Source of the DNA: Paragyromitra xinjiangensis
Lineage: Eukaryota; Ascomycota; Pezizomycetes; Pezizales; Discinaceae
Direction of reading: 5' to 3'
Length of the DNA stretch: 64,000 nucleotides
Assembly (NCBI GenBank): GCA_038503065.1
Contig: JBCAMK010000002.1
Coordinates: 806,001-870,000, forward strand
The notes beneath the pieces were generated by a model. That model saw only the letters and a program-made list of their open reading frames with translations, searched no databases and had not been told where the DNA came from. Each line of letters begins with the position of its first letter. Positions within the stretch are counted from its first letter, which is position 1. The position numbers and the translations under genes are program-made. Below are positions 49,478 through 59,531 of the stretch, in pieces.

Positions 49478-49486
49478 ATTCGCCAG

Positions 49487-49881
49487 TTCGTGGGGTGAAA
49501 GTTCGAGGAAGTGATTATACTCCACAACAGTCGCAAAGCGACGTCTACCAATGCTCCCCAATCTTTCAGCACCGACGAACACAAGATAATTCCCAGGATA
49601 AAACCGTAGTCCTACCAAAGGGCATAAAATAAGAATATACACGAGTCACATAAACCAACGAAGACCAAGACCGAAAAGGTACAACTAAAATGGACATCTA
49701 GATGCTCACCGAGCAATCAATTAAGCCAAACCCAACGCTACATTGATACAAAAAGGACGCCAAAAGACATAACATACAAGCCGGCCATACATTAATTAAG
49801 GAAAATACCCAAACCCATGTCCAATCGTCCCAACATTTTACTTCCTCTCACCCCAGCTAACCAGCCCCGGTACTATAATTG
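49487..49881. other. intergenic
   Basis: 3' flank of the glutaminyl cyclase gene; no gene seen. Confidence 0.5.
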
Positions 49882-51141
49882 CTAGAGCTCAGTCCGAAAA
49901 TCCCTCCTCCCAATCCCGACCTTGTCTCCTATATCATCGACTATAGTCCCCGCTGTATCTAACGGAGCCTCAATAAACCCCTCTAGCTCTAACCACTCAG
50001 CCGTAAATGCCGTTAAAAGGTACGCCCAGTCCTTCACCGTCTGGCTATCCAGATGCTCTCCGTCATCATCTCTCGTATGCCACACCCTCGGGAAAGGGGT
50101 TGGAATAACATGTAGTACTTCAACGCCCCTGGCTAAGAATGGTATATGGTCGTCTTGCACCATGAGCCCGTTGAAGTAGTCGGATTTTTTAGGCGGGTCG
50201 TAGAACCATTTACCGGGAGAAGACGAATGTGAGAGGAAGAGGTTAGAGTCGCGCATGCGGGCTTCGAGAGTTCCCATGCGTGTGTATGCCCAATGGGTAG
50301 TTTTAAAGTATGAGGGAATGCGAGGGTTGGCGGCGCCGAGGAGGTCAAGAAGGAGAAATAAGTCGATAGAGGCGAGGTGATTGTGACGGGTGGAGAGAGC
50401 AGGATGGTGAGTTTTTTCCCAGGTCTCTGCTAAGCTCCTATTCACAACTCATTAGCATATGGGTCATTTCTCGAGAAGAGACGAGACGAATTGAGCTTAC
50501 CTAGCTCCATAAAGCGAATCATTATCAGTCCAGCTATGAAACGCCTCCTCGCCGTCCAAAAACAATAGCATAACCCCCTTATACGCAATATCGTCCTCAT
50601 CGTCCTCATCGTCCTCAAGCCCTTCCCCCGTCATTCCTTTCGCCTCCATATCCGCCCACTTCTTCGTCAACGCAGCATCAAGGCTCTTCGCAACATGTAG
50701 CATCATTGCGCACGGCGCCGCTGAGTCTGTCGCACCGATAAAATCCTTCGGCGTTAGCTTCGAGTCGTAGTGAGCGACCAGCACCAGCCTTCCAACATCA
50801 CCAGGCTGCGTCCAGGGTGGATCACGCGTTGCCATGAAGTTGACGAACGGGATTTTCTTCCCATTGGAGGTGGGTGTGGTGTCGGACGAGTTCTGCGTAC
50901 TCAGTGTCCATAGTGGAAGCTGTGTAGAGAAAAAGTCCTGGAAGTGATTTAGAACTTTTAGAGAGCCTGCAGTGCCGGGGACACGAGGGATTAGGATTGG
51001 TGAGAGTAGAGCACCGTCGTGGATATCGAAGTCGGCGTCTGAGGGGTTTGGCAGGAAATTGAGGGTATCATCAGAGAGGTCCTTCCAAGCTGAGGTGAAA
51101 GCTGTCAAGAGGAGGAGGACAAAGGGGAGAAGGACGGCCAT
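49882..51141 (-). CDS. glutaminyl-peptide cyclotransferase-like M28 zinc protein
   Basis: Secretory-pathway protein of the M28 aminopeptidase/glutaminyl cyclase fold, which converts N-terminal Gln to pyroglutamate. Two exons with one intron at 50438-50500; the coding total is 1197 nt (398 aa). A hydrophobic signal peptide (residues 1-18, MAVLLPFVLLLLTAFTSA) is followed by the single-zinc site motifs: VAHYDSK, GATDSAAPCAMML, the catalytic FLDGEEAF with WTDNDSLYGAR (completed by the splice), and VQDDHIPFLARGV with VWHTRDDDGEHL near the end. The pattern DGEEAF...W(S/T)..DSLYG is typical of glutaminyl cyclases rather than general M28 aminopeptidases. An acidic EDDEDDEDD run is encoded by a CATCGTCCT-type repeat (about 50595-50620). 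The frame is open further upstream to 51396, but the start at 51141 gives the signal peptide and leaves a 270-bp divergent promoter with FMC1. Confidence 0.9.
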
Positions 51142-51411
51142 GGTGGCCGGGAGTCGCGATCGCAATGCAAAGCCTGGGAGAAGGGTATTGGAAGTTATTG
51201 GTAGCGTATGAAGAGAAAACGGGGGTGTGTGGTGGGAATGTCCGAATCGAGGATGATTGGTTTTGGGGGTTAGGTGTCCTGTGGAAGCACGGGCCACTTG
51301 CCGATCGATCAACGGTTTTCCCGGCAGGGAGCAGATCTCGGCGGTCTCTGTCCAGTCTGGAGAATGTGAAGGACAATAAGACAATCTCGATCCCATCCGA
51401 ATCCTATCACA
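51142..51411. promoter_or_regulatory. divergent promoter region, glutaminyl cyclase/FMC1
   Basis: 270 bp separate the starts of two oppositely transcribed genes and must hold both promoters. No clear TATA box is visible. Confidence 0.5.
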
Positions 51412-51738
51412 ATGGCGAACTTAACACCGACGCACGTTCGCTCCCTCTATCGCTCTTTTCTCCGTGAACTTCCGCCGCTCTGCAGAAAGTCATCCGTGTC
51501 GCTTCACGCCCGTCTTCGCGAATCATTCTCTCAGTCCACCGCAGAGTCGCCATCGTCGATCTCACAAATCGAGAGTGAGCAGGCAGACCAATTGCTGGTC
51601 TATTTCAGAGCCCAGCGGATGTATACCACGCTGTTGGAACGGTACAATCCAAGTCTACGGATGGAGACCGAGGATAGGGTGCGATTGAGCGCGAGGAGGG
51701 TGGGGTTGAATATGCCGGCAGAGCGGAAGGGAAACTAA
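51412..51738 (+). CDS. fmc1: mitochondrial ATP synthase assembly factor FMC1 (LYR-type)
   Basis: Single exon, 108 aa. Small mitochondrial matrix protein that, in yeast, is needed at high temperature for assembly of the F1 sector through the chaperone Atp12. The N-terminus (HVRSLYRSFLRELPPL, about residues 8-23) has the LYR-like signature of the Complex1_LYR fold. A second helical region includes QADQLLVYFRAQRMYTTLLE, followed by YNP and a basic RVRLSARRVGLNMP segment as in other fungal FMC1 proteins. The length fits the family. It is divergent from the glutaminyl cyclase gene. Confidence 0.85.
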   Translation: MANLTPTHVRSLYRSFLRELPPLCRKSSVSLHARLRESFSQSTAESPSSISQIESEQADQLLVYFRAQRMYTTLLERYNPSLRMETEDRVRLSARRVGLNMPAERKGN

Positions 51739-52343
51739 GGAACGGACACAGAAGAGGGAGTGGTGAGCGGTCTTAGCAATTGGCGATAGTAAGAAGGATG
51801 GATGTTTGAGCCTTAGAATTGTTGGTCCTCGCTCTGGCTATGGTTCCGATTCGCTTGTACTCTGGCTATCAGCGACAATACCCATGGAGGTGAGAAGAGA
51901 TAGTCTCGATCGTAGGAGAGAAAAAGTTTCAGACTCGTATAAACAACTGTCTTGCAGTCAATTTGATATCTGACTATGAACGTCCCTCCGTTTGCATGCA
52001 GTTTTGAAGAGAGACGGTCTTCAGAACGACGTGGAGAAACAAGACAATGCCTTGGCTTGTGGGGGTGCAGTACGGGGGTGTTTGGTCATCCCTTCCTGCT
52101 TTCTTTCCTTTTTCTTCGGATAGAGCAGGGTGTGTTCTGTCTACCGCAGGAATCACTGGCATCTGGTGTTGAGAATGATAAACAATCCATGTGTCTGTAA
52201 TCCCACTTATTCAAAACCTCTGTTAGAATCACGAGTTGTCACTCTACACTTATTTTCTTCACCTCCCCCAAGAACCTGCAACGAAATGGATTGTCAATCA
52301 TGTACTCCTCAGAACCTAACATCGAAAACAATCTATTCCCAAA
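51739..52343. other. intergenic
   Basis: 3' flanks of two convergent genes, FMC1 and the DRG1-type GTPase. No gene seen; the open stretches here are short and overlap on both strands. Confidence 0.5.
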
Positions 52344-53743
52344 TCACTTCGTAACAATAGTAATAACATCCTCATCCGCCACAACATGTCCTAGTCCCAC
52401 CCTCTGCGGTACATGCCTCGCGCTCGCTCCCCAGACTAACGCATACTTAAAACTCTCCTTCAACGTCCTATGTACCTGATCACACACATCCTCGACAGTT
52501 GAGTCCTGCCGAACGATTAGAGCCTCGCTGAAATCGGGCTCGACTCCTTTTCGCTTCGTGTATATCCGCATGAGGTTCAGCTCCTTCCAGGCGCGGTCGA
52601 CGACGTCGTTGATGCCGAGATCAAGCTCGCAAGACATTACTACTGTGTGGTCTTCATGTGCAAGCTGGTCGAGGAATTCCATCGAGATGCAGTCGATTTT
52701 GTTGTAGACGTAGAGGCTAGGTGATGTTAGTTTAGTGGTAGGAGGTTGGGAGGGGAACAGACCATTTGATGTATTTCCGGTGGGCAGCCATTATCACATC
52801 AATGAAGTCGTCAACGGTAGCTTTTAGTCGTTAGCAACCATGCATACAAAGTGGAGAGCGAAAGCTACCATTCTCGTCTCGAACTAGCACTTCACAGTTC
52901 AACATTTTGTAGTCCCTCAAGATGTTGTAGATCATCTGCCCATCATCAGCAACCCTCTCTATACCTTCCCCTCTCCCAGAAGTCCCCACTTACCTTCTCG
53001 TCCAAATTCTTCGGCGTGCTCATAAAATTAATCTTCATCCCTCCAGCCTTCTTCGGCTTCAAATAAATATTCGGTGGCTCTCTATTCAATCTGATCCCAA
53101 CCGCCTCCAACTCTCTTTCTAGCAACGCCCTCTGTTCCGCTTTCTTCGTTGCGTCCAGCACCATCATGATCAAATCACTCGTCTTTGCTGCAGAAATAAC
53201 CTGCCGTCCTCTCCCCTTACCCTCAGCAGCACCTTCAATAATCCCCGGTAAATCAAGGATCTGGATCTCAGCACCTCCATATTCAAGAACACCAGGGATA
53301 GCAGTGAGAGTGGTGAAAGAGTAAGCAGCGACTTCAGACTTAGTCTTGGTGATTTTCGAGAGAAGCGTAGATTTCCCAACAGACGGGAAGCCAACAAGAG
53401 CGATTCGTGCATCTAGAGCCCACCATCAGCATCGACCCATCACTACCACCAAAAGACACACCTCCGCTCTTAGAAACATCAAACCCCGTTCCCGCCCCAG
53501 CACCCGCTCCCGGAGCCGGCTCAAGTAGCTGCGCACGTAGCCGGGCGAGCTTCCCTTTCAGTAGACCGAGATGGTATTCTGTGGCCTTGTTTTTTCTGGA
53601 ACACGCGGGTGCCCGTTAGCCTGATGTCTCGACTTTTTTCTTTTTCTTTTCTCTCTTTCTCTTTCTTTCGAATTCGTGGAGGTGGGTTACTGGGTCCGCC
53701 GCATCTCCTCCTCAATTTCTTTAATCTTCTCGCTGACACCCAT
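52344..53743 (-). CDS. rbg1: developmentally regulated GTP-binding protein DRG1/Rbg1
   Basis: Cytosolic translation-associated GTPase of the Obg/DRG family (yeast Rbg1, partner Tma46). Six exons on the minus strand with introns at 53596-53690, 53413-53461, 52936-52993, 52821-52868 and 52717-52762; the coding total is 1104 nt (367 aa), the length normal for DRG1. Motifs in order: a helical start [21 protein letters not shown]1 at [20 protein letters not shown]2 region [11 protein letters not shown]3 [16 protein letters not shown], the family signature; an S5D2L-type insert around [20 protein letters not shown]; and G4 [10 protein letters not shown]. It closes with a C-terminal TGS domain ending [17 protein letters not shown]. 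Each splice site restores the conserved sequence without gaps. Intron 1 is the longest and contains a 40-bp pure purine tract on the coding strand. Confidence 0.95.
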
Positions 53744-56042
53744 TGCGGTCTTGTTTACTTTATTTTATCCTTTGTTCTTTGCTAGGGAGGTATTTGTAGA
53801 GGCGTAGTACGTAGAGGAGTAGCTTATAAAGGCTGAGGCTCGGGAGTCGCGAAATGCAGGATTGCGGGTTTTGACGTGCAGCGCGGGGTTGGCCGTTGGA
53901 GGGGCCGATAGCTGTGGTCTGTGCGTTTATCTAGGGCTTGGCAGCAACGTGAGGCTTAAATACTATACTGTAGATGGGAACCAGGCACCGCGTTCTCTTC
54001 CCCCCACCACCTACATAAACCAACGCCATTTACGATATCTTCACCTCTTTCATCTCTCTCGCCTCCTTCTCCCAATATCGTCCGGGACGCCATGCATTTC
54101 TCTCCTCTATACTTAGTATTCAGGCAATCAATCAACTACGGATGACATAGCTTCAGTATTAGAACCGGGGACATACTAGAACGGTATGCAATAGATGCAT
54201 CACCAACATACGTTCAATAGAAATATGTGTGTAAGCCTTGAAACTAGACACTCTTCGTTATGTCATCCCCTTTTTAAAGCCTGCGAGCTGACCCTCCCAG
54301 CATTTAACCAAACTCCTGTTTCTTGTAAGTCCACCACACACTCCCCACTCACCATAGGCGCAGCAGAAAAAATTCGGCCATGGCTCTCTTTTTACGAAAA
54401 GCATTGTTTAAGGACACGGAATTCGCATGGGGCCATGTGGTTTAAACAGTTTATGGTTGGCAAATGAATTCTTCAATGTAAGCTATAGTTACCGCAAGGT
54501 ACAATGCCCTGCTGGAGGCAACAAGGACCGAGGAAGACGGAAGAGACGCTAGGATCAAAATCCGTTCAGGAGAAGTTAAAGGCGCATGGCTGTATTATCT
54601 CCTAAGCTTATGCTGGTGGTGGCAGAACAAAACACACTTAATTACGAAAGAGCTGGGAGATCGTGTCCTGCAAGGGGCTTTTGGCCATTTATATAAATTG
54701 CCAGATAGTCCCGAGGTGAGACTGAAGAAGAGACTGGATACGCCGATGGATGGCATGGACTGGGAGGGAGCCGCCAATATGAGCGCCTTGGTGGCCAGCT
54801 GAGCGCGCACGTCTGCTGCAGACTTTAGCTTCGCAGATGTATGACTTCCCGTCCTCCCGTCCAAGTGTTTCGCTAATACTTGTACAGAATTCGAGTTATC
54901 CTCTGACCGTCTTCCGGGGTGCTATATCAAGATTATTCTGGGGAGGTGATGCAGTTTCACGAGCAACCACATCAACCCAATCGTTCGTACCAGCTAAAAA
55001 AAAGTTGTAAGAGAAACGAACCTAGGTAGCAGCCAGCACCACACCCTATATCACAACATTCTAGTTGAACCCACCGCACAGTTGGGCAAGTAGTTTGATA
55101 GGACCTATCTGAAATATATTCCGAGTTGACAGCTAGGTCACCGGGCTGTGGCTTTTTGGTCAGGTTAGTATTGGTTGCTACCTAGGTTCACACCCCCCCT
55201 TCCTTTTAGATAGTACATCCACTGCACCCCGTTTATAAAACTAAGATTTATCATGAAACCCGTTGTAGACCTCATTTACTTCTACTCCTGCTCTACGAAT
55301 ATATTAACATGTCTGCTAAAGAACTTGAGCCTAGTCATAAATTGTCACTCGACTCCGTAAATTCGTCATAACAAATGCAGACTAGAGAGAGCAAAGTTCA
55401 GAAACAGAATCTCTCGCCTTTTGAAGCAGTCTCGAGCCATTACTCAAAACTGTAGGATGCGAGACAATGTGTGAGGGTTTACGTGAGGGCTGCATGTGTG
55501 TACCGTATCTACTTGGGGGACTTTACGCAGATATACTGGAGCTACCCCTATATAGGTAAGATGGCGATAGTTTTTTACTAGACCTTTTAGCAAGCACCCG
55601 TCCATAGAAGGAATTCAAAATTTCCGTTGTGAAGCCCTTCTCTCAAGTTAATCGGTACATACGTCTCGGCTCCGGCATAACCTGAAACGTAAAACGGGAA
55701 ACGTAGTCAGGGTGTAAATGCCAAAAGATTACTCGGAGGTGACATCTTACCGAGATGATCAGCACTGTTTTAAGTTCTTTAGAGGTTAGTAAACGCACTT
55801 TAGTCTCGGATATTCGCCATCTCAATGACTCGCGGCCACGGCTCCGTCGTTCGATAATCGCCAGTGCTATTCCGCAATGCCTAAACTAAAAATTTGATCC
55901 GAAAACCCACTATATATTGATAGACCCGAAGTCCATGCTCGGGAGATACACCATGAGATATCGATATTATAAGGACTTCGGTCAAAAATCGATCCACGGT
56001 CATTCCCCCTATCCTCAGCTCCCCAACTAGCATCCGCCCAGC
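53744..56042. other. 2.3 kb intergenic region
   Basis: Contains the DRG1 promoter at its left end. The rest holds no gene I can support; open stretches of 60-90 codons (54195-54467, 54595-54864) show no domain. Confidence 0.45.
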
Positions 56043-56617
56043 CTAGACTTCTAGATTGATAGCCTTTCCAAATTTTGCATACAGCTTGACCTTCAATTCA
56101 TTCATAATCTCATCGTTCTTTTCGATCTTTTCTTCTAGTCCCTCGATTTCTTTTGTAACAGCCTGTGCTGACTTTTCCAGCAGCCCCTGAACGTCCTCAA
56201 GCGGGAGATGCAGGAACGAGTCGCCGATTTTGTAACTGCTCATCTTTCAGTGATATTCCGCGCATAAATGGAGAGGGTTACCCACGGAATGGTCTCATCT
56301 TCGTCGGCGAGTTCAAGCTCGGTCGTTACATCATCAAGATACTCTTTTTCTTGCTGCATCTCATCAACATCTTCCTGTTTCTGGGGGCAGTCACAGTAGG
56401 CATACATTTTTCTTCTCCAGCTCTTCTTTCAACAGTCCTTGCTTTTGATGCAGTGTTGAGAACTTGTTGATCTTGTCCTGATCTTCACGTGTCACCTGGG
56501 TATCGGTTTGGGCCTCATCTTCGCGGGAGAGCTGGGCGCGGAGGAGGAGGTCGTCAGCTTTGTGCGCCGTGTGAGATACGGAGCGAGCGGGAGTATAAGT
56601 ACCATACGGCGATCCAT
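56043..56617 (-). CDS. gim3: prefoldin subunit 4 (Gim3)
   Basis: Beta-type subunit of the hexameric prefoldin chaperone, which hands unfolded actin and tubulin to the CCT chaperonin in the cytosol. Four exons with introns at 56532-56602, 56354-56405 and 56236-56285; the coding total is 402 nt (133 aa), normal for the subunit. After a 5-codon first exon the protein reads RRMLSREDEAQTDTQVTRED, then an N-terminal coiled-coil helix (KINKFSTLHQKQGLLKEELE). The conserved ELELADEDETIPYKIGDSFL hairpin segment is created by the last splice. The C-terminal helix ends in KLYAKFGKAINLEV. The start at 56617 was preferred over the upstream ATG at 56722, because the latter frame does not lead into the prefoldin sequence. 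Confidence 0.9.
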
Positions 56618-56896
56618 TGTGAGTTTTGTTGGGGTCGGGAGTGAAGGGATGGTTAGGTGGGGGTAGATGAGGCTCTTTAGTGGGGTCCTTGCTGCGGTGT
56701 GGTTAGGGTTAGCAGCACTCATTGGGGTACGCAGGGATCACCATGCGGTACCTAGTTGCCCTCGGCTGACCTTAAAAGATAGATCCATTTCCTCTCCAGA
56801 CATCCCACCAAATCTCGAATTTCAGATTCTCTGATCACTATACCTTCAAATTTCATCTATTCACAAATAACTTCATCTCCCGCTAAAATTCTAGCA
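56618..56896. promoter_or_regulatory. divergent promoter region, prefoldin 4 / unnamed gene
   Basis: 279 bp between opposite starts. It includes the telobox-like GGTTAGGGTTAG at 56701-56712, 84 bp upstream of the prefoldin ATG. Confidence 0.4.
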
Positions 56897-57503
56897 ATGA
56901 GTAGACTAACCTATCGAGATAGAGTGAAAAGATCGCTCTCGCTGTAAGATCCCATAGCTAAGCTCTTTAGGTACAGTCTACTGATATTTCTAGTAGTGAC
57001 AACCCTGATTCCTTCATCTTAAACCTTCAAGACAACATTGCTAAAGGCATCGATGTCGAAAACAGTAAATGGGTTCTCCAAGCCTTCATCTCCAAAATGG
57101 TTGAGAAAGAAGACTTTGAGTGAGCCAACCTATCATTGACACTAAACGTAGCCACTAACCATCCTACAGCCAAGATCTCGCAAAGTACCCTACTGAAACG
57201 CAAGAACGCCTCGTAGAGTTTGAAAAGATGAAGGAGTGGGAACTAGTCGACTATCCCGAAGACGAAAAGAACCTTGAAGCCGTCGCTGCAGATTACCGCA
57301 GCGGTGCGTTGCCGAGATGTCCCCCGAGAGGCAAGGTGGTTGTGTATTTCGACGGACAGATGAGAACTGGCGAAGTCGATGCCGAATGGCTGAGGTGTCA
57401 GCCTGAGCTTGTGCAAAGGTGGAAAAAGACTGGGAGTCCCTACGGAAAGCTGTGGGTTGAAAAGGTTGGATTCTTCCCTGAGAACTTATTTTCGTTTCCC
57501 TAG
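56897..57503 (+). CDS. hypothetical protein, small acidic, unknown function
   Basis: Not a family I recognise. My model has three exons with introns at 56924-56976 and 57120-57169, giving 504 nt (167 aa). The acceptor at 56970 would add two codons. The strongest part is exon 3 (334 nt), with charged, compositionally normal protein sequence: EFEKMKEWELVDYPEDEKNL, VAADYRSGALPRCPPRGKVV and VGFFPENLFSFP. Exon 2 reads SDNPDSFILNLQDNIAKGID, then SKWVLQAFISKMVEKEDF, joining exon 3 in frame through a GTGAGC donor and CTACAG acceptor with a CTAAC branch site. The 27-nt first exon is the least certain. An internal ATG at 57092 would give a shorter 120-130 aa version. No signal peptide or membrane segment. 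A possible decayed relative lies 1.4 kb downstream. Confidence 0.55.
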
Positions 57504-58846
57504 ACTAACAGTCTTCATCCTTTTTAGGGAGTGAGTGGGTTTGCCCGTTTCTGAGCTTTTGTAAATAAGCTCCTCAATCTATAACACCTTTCGGCCATAT
57601 TTCATATAAAATACCGTTCACCAAACGAGCGGCGCAGGACAATCAAAGCGATTCCCTTCTCAGAGCCTAGATCTAATATCTTAAGCAGCCATGGTAGAAG
57701 AGCTCGCTGTCCATACTTTGGGACCTTGGCTAAGGGGTTGTATCGCTCACCCATTTAGCGAAATATTACATGTTCCTCTGAAATTGTATATCTTACTTGT
57801 AGCTACATGTACAATATATCCGGCTAAGTATCTTGGCCATCTGAAAGTTCATAGAATTGTTGGCAGCTATCCGTCTAGTATCTCTATAGCGAAAGCTTTA
57901 GCCACTTTCACTGAATAGCATTTCAAGATCTAAATAAAACTGAACAGGCGCACATAGTACACGTAATCGTAGACAAATGCTAACAACCTGCTGCTCCCAG
58001 TTACCAACCGTGGACCGAACCCGCCCGAATCAAGGCTACATTAAAGTAACAAAAATCTCAAACGTCCAAACCCACGCCTCGTTATCAAAGCCCGTAACGC
58101 AAACCCCCGAGGCTGAGTGATGTTTAGTGACGCCTCGTCGCCTCGCTGATACGAACGCCAAGAAATGCACGATCCCAGAAGCCATGCAGCGTCGCTCCCG
58201 GCTCGTCCTCTCGCCGATTGTTCACACCCTCTTCTTGCTCGGCCTTCCTGACTTCCGCTCCGGTTGAGGAGGGGCGAACAGTATGTAACCATCTGTAAAG
58301 TAGGTAGGTACATGTAGCTACGGTGCGTCATGAGATTACGTACCCATTGAGATAGAGCAGTGTATGAAATGGCCAACAGAAGCAGCTTTTAGGCAGGTGG
58401 ATCCTAACTAGAATTGCCAAGTCTTTCCGCATCTGTGGCTGCATGTAGTTATCTAACAATTCTAACGTTTTGGAACCGAAGAATATCGCAGGAGCAATTG
58501 AGGTTTTAGCAAACTGTGTTCGAGTAACAGAGTAAATGATCAAACGGACCCCAAGGGCGATATAGTATTTACTAGTCCTAGACCCTTTTCCCTGTCAACA
58601 ATCTAAGCTCAGTTCCCACCGATTTGCAATTCCTTTGTAATCGACGAAAATACCTAACTTTTTTGAGACATCAATTACTTCAAACGCCTCTCAACTCACT
58701 CCCAAGCTTTTAATAAATGGGTCCCACTTTAGAAGAGATCCATATCTCCTCTTGTGTTCACTTTCCCTTACTAAGTAACCCTAACCCTCACGATATATTC
58801 GGACGTCATTTCACTCCTCCATCCATCAACATCTGAAAACCCCACC
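57504..58846. other. intergenic
   Basis: No supported gene. TACATGTA occurs at 57804 and 58309, and a telobox-like AACCCTAACCCT at 58777-58788, 59 bp before the tentative gene at 58847. A 75-codon open stretch at 57691-57918 has no recognisable features. Confidence 0.45.
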
Positions 58847-59181
58847 ATGATGTCCGCAATTCTGCAAGGGAGTACCGTTAGAGCTGACTGGGTCATCACC
58901 CGCCTAGATGAGGCTACGGGATTAAAAGGCATTGTACCGGCTGATCTTAGTCTGCTTCCCCAGTAACTCTAAGCCTCAGCTAGCTAACCTACTCGAAAGA
59001 ATGCAACCTTGAGGAAGTAGCTCAGGCTGATTACGAAAATGGTTCTGAGATGTCCGCACGTATCGGTGCGGATTTCCCGCTCATTGGGTTCTCTTTTGGG
59101 GCTTCAGCCCGTAATATGGCGTCTTTAAAGTTTAGCAGAAATAGAATTGGGGTAATTACCTTGCTTCCCAGCATTCTATGA
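58847..59181 (+). CDS. tentative small gene, possible diverged relative of the gene at 56897
   Basis: Two-exon model with an intron at 58950-58999 (donor GTCTGC, acceptor GAAAG), about 94 aa. Exon 2 begins CNLEEVAQADYENG, which resembles NLEAVAADYRSG of the unnamed protein encoded 1.4 kb upstream, suggesting a tandem copy. The donor is weak, the protein is short, and the rest does not align convincingly, so this may be a broken copy rather than a working gene. Confidence 0.22.
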
Positions 59182-59531
59182 TCGATGACAACGCTAATGG
59201 AAGTAGTCTAGAGCCTTCTTTAGATACAATCCGCAGGAGTTGAAAATGATGATTACATCTGGGCTGGTTCCTCAAGTGTACATACCATTCTAATTAAACT
59301 TACATAAACCTTCTCTCCCCCAAAAAACAAAAATTACATGCATACTAAATTTCTAAAGATCGTAATCCCATCAAAAATTCGATAAAATAATATTACAAGA
59401 AGTCACACAAAACCAATTACAAAAAAAAACGCCCATCATCGCTTTATGCCATCTCTACCAGTTCACCAGGAACCCACTAGATCCCGTTTTATTAGTTTCC
59501 CGTCTCTTGTTCATAAAGCGTCTCGTAGCAT

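Noticed and set aside
51142..51396. Upstream start for the glutaminyl cyclase gene
   Set aside because: The extension would bury the signal peptide and consume the divergent promoter with FMC1.
56618..56722. Upstream ATG at 56722 as start of prefoldin 4
   Set aside because: The ATG frame leads into a different frame; linking it in would need an intron of about 39 bp. The 15-nt exon at 56603-56617 joins cleanly and gives the conserved RRMLS start.
57691..57918. 75-codon open stretch with ATG between the unnamed gene and SCS7
   Set aside because: No homology signal or splice support; contains the dispersed TACATGTA motif found only in non-coding DNA.
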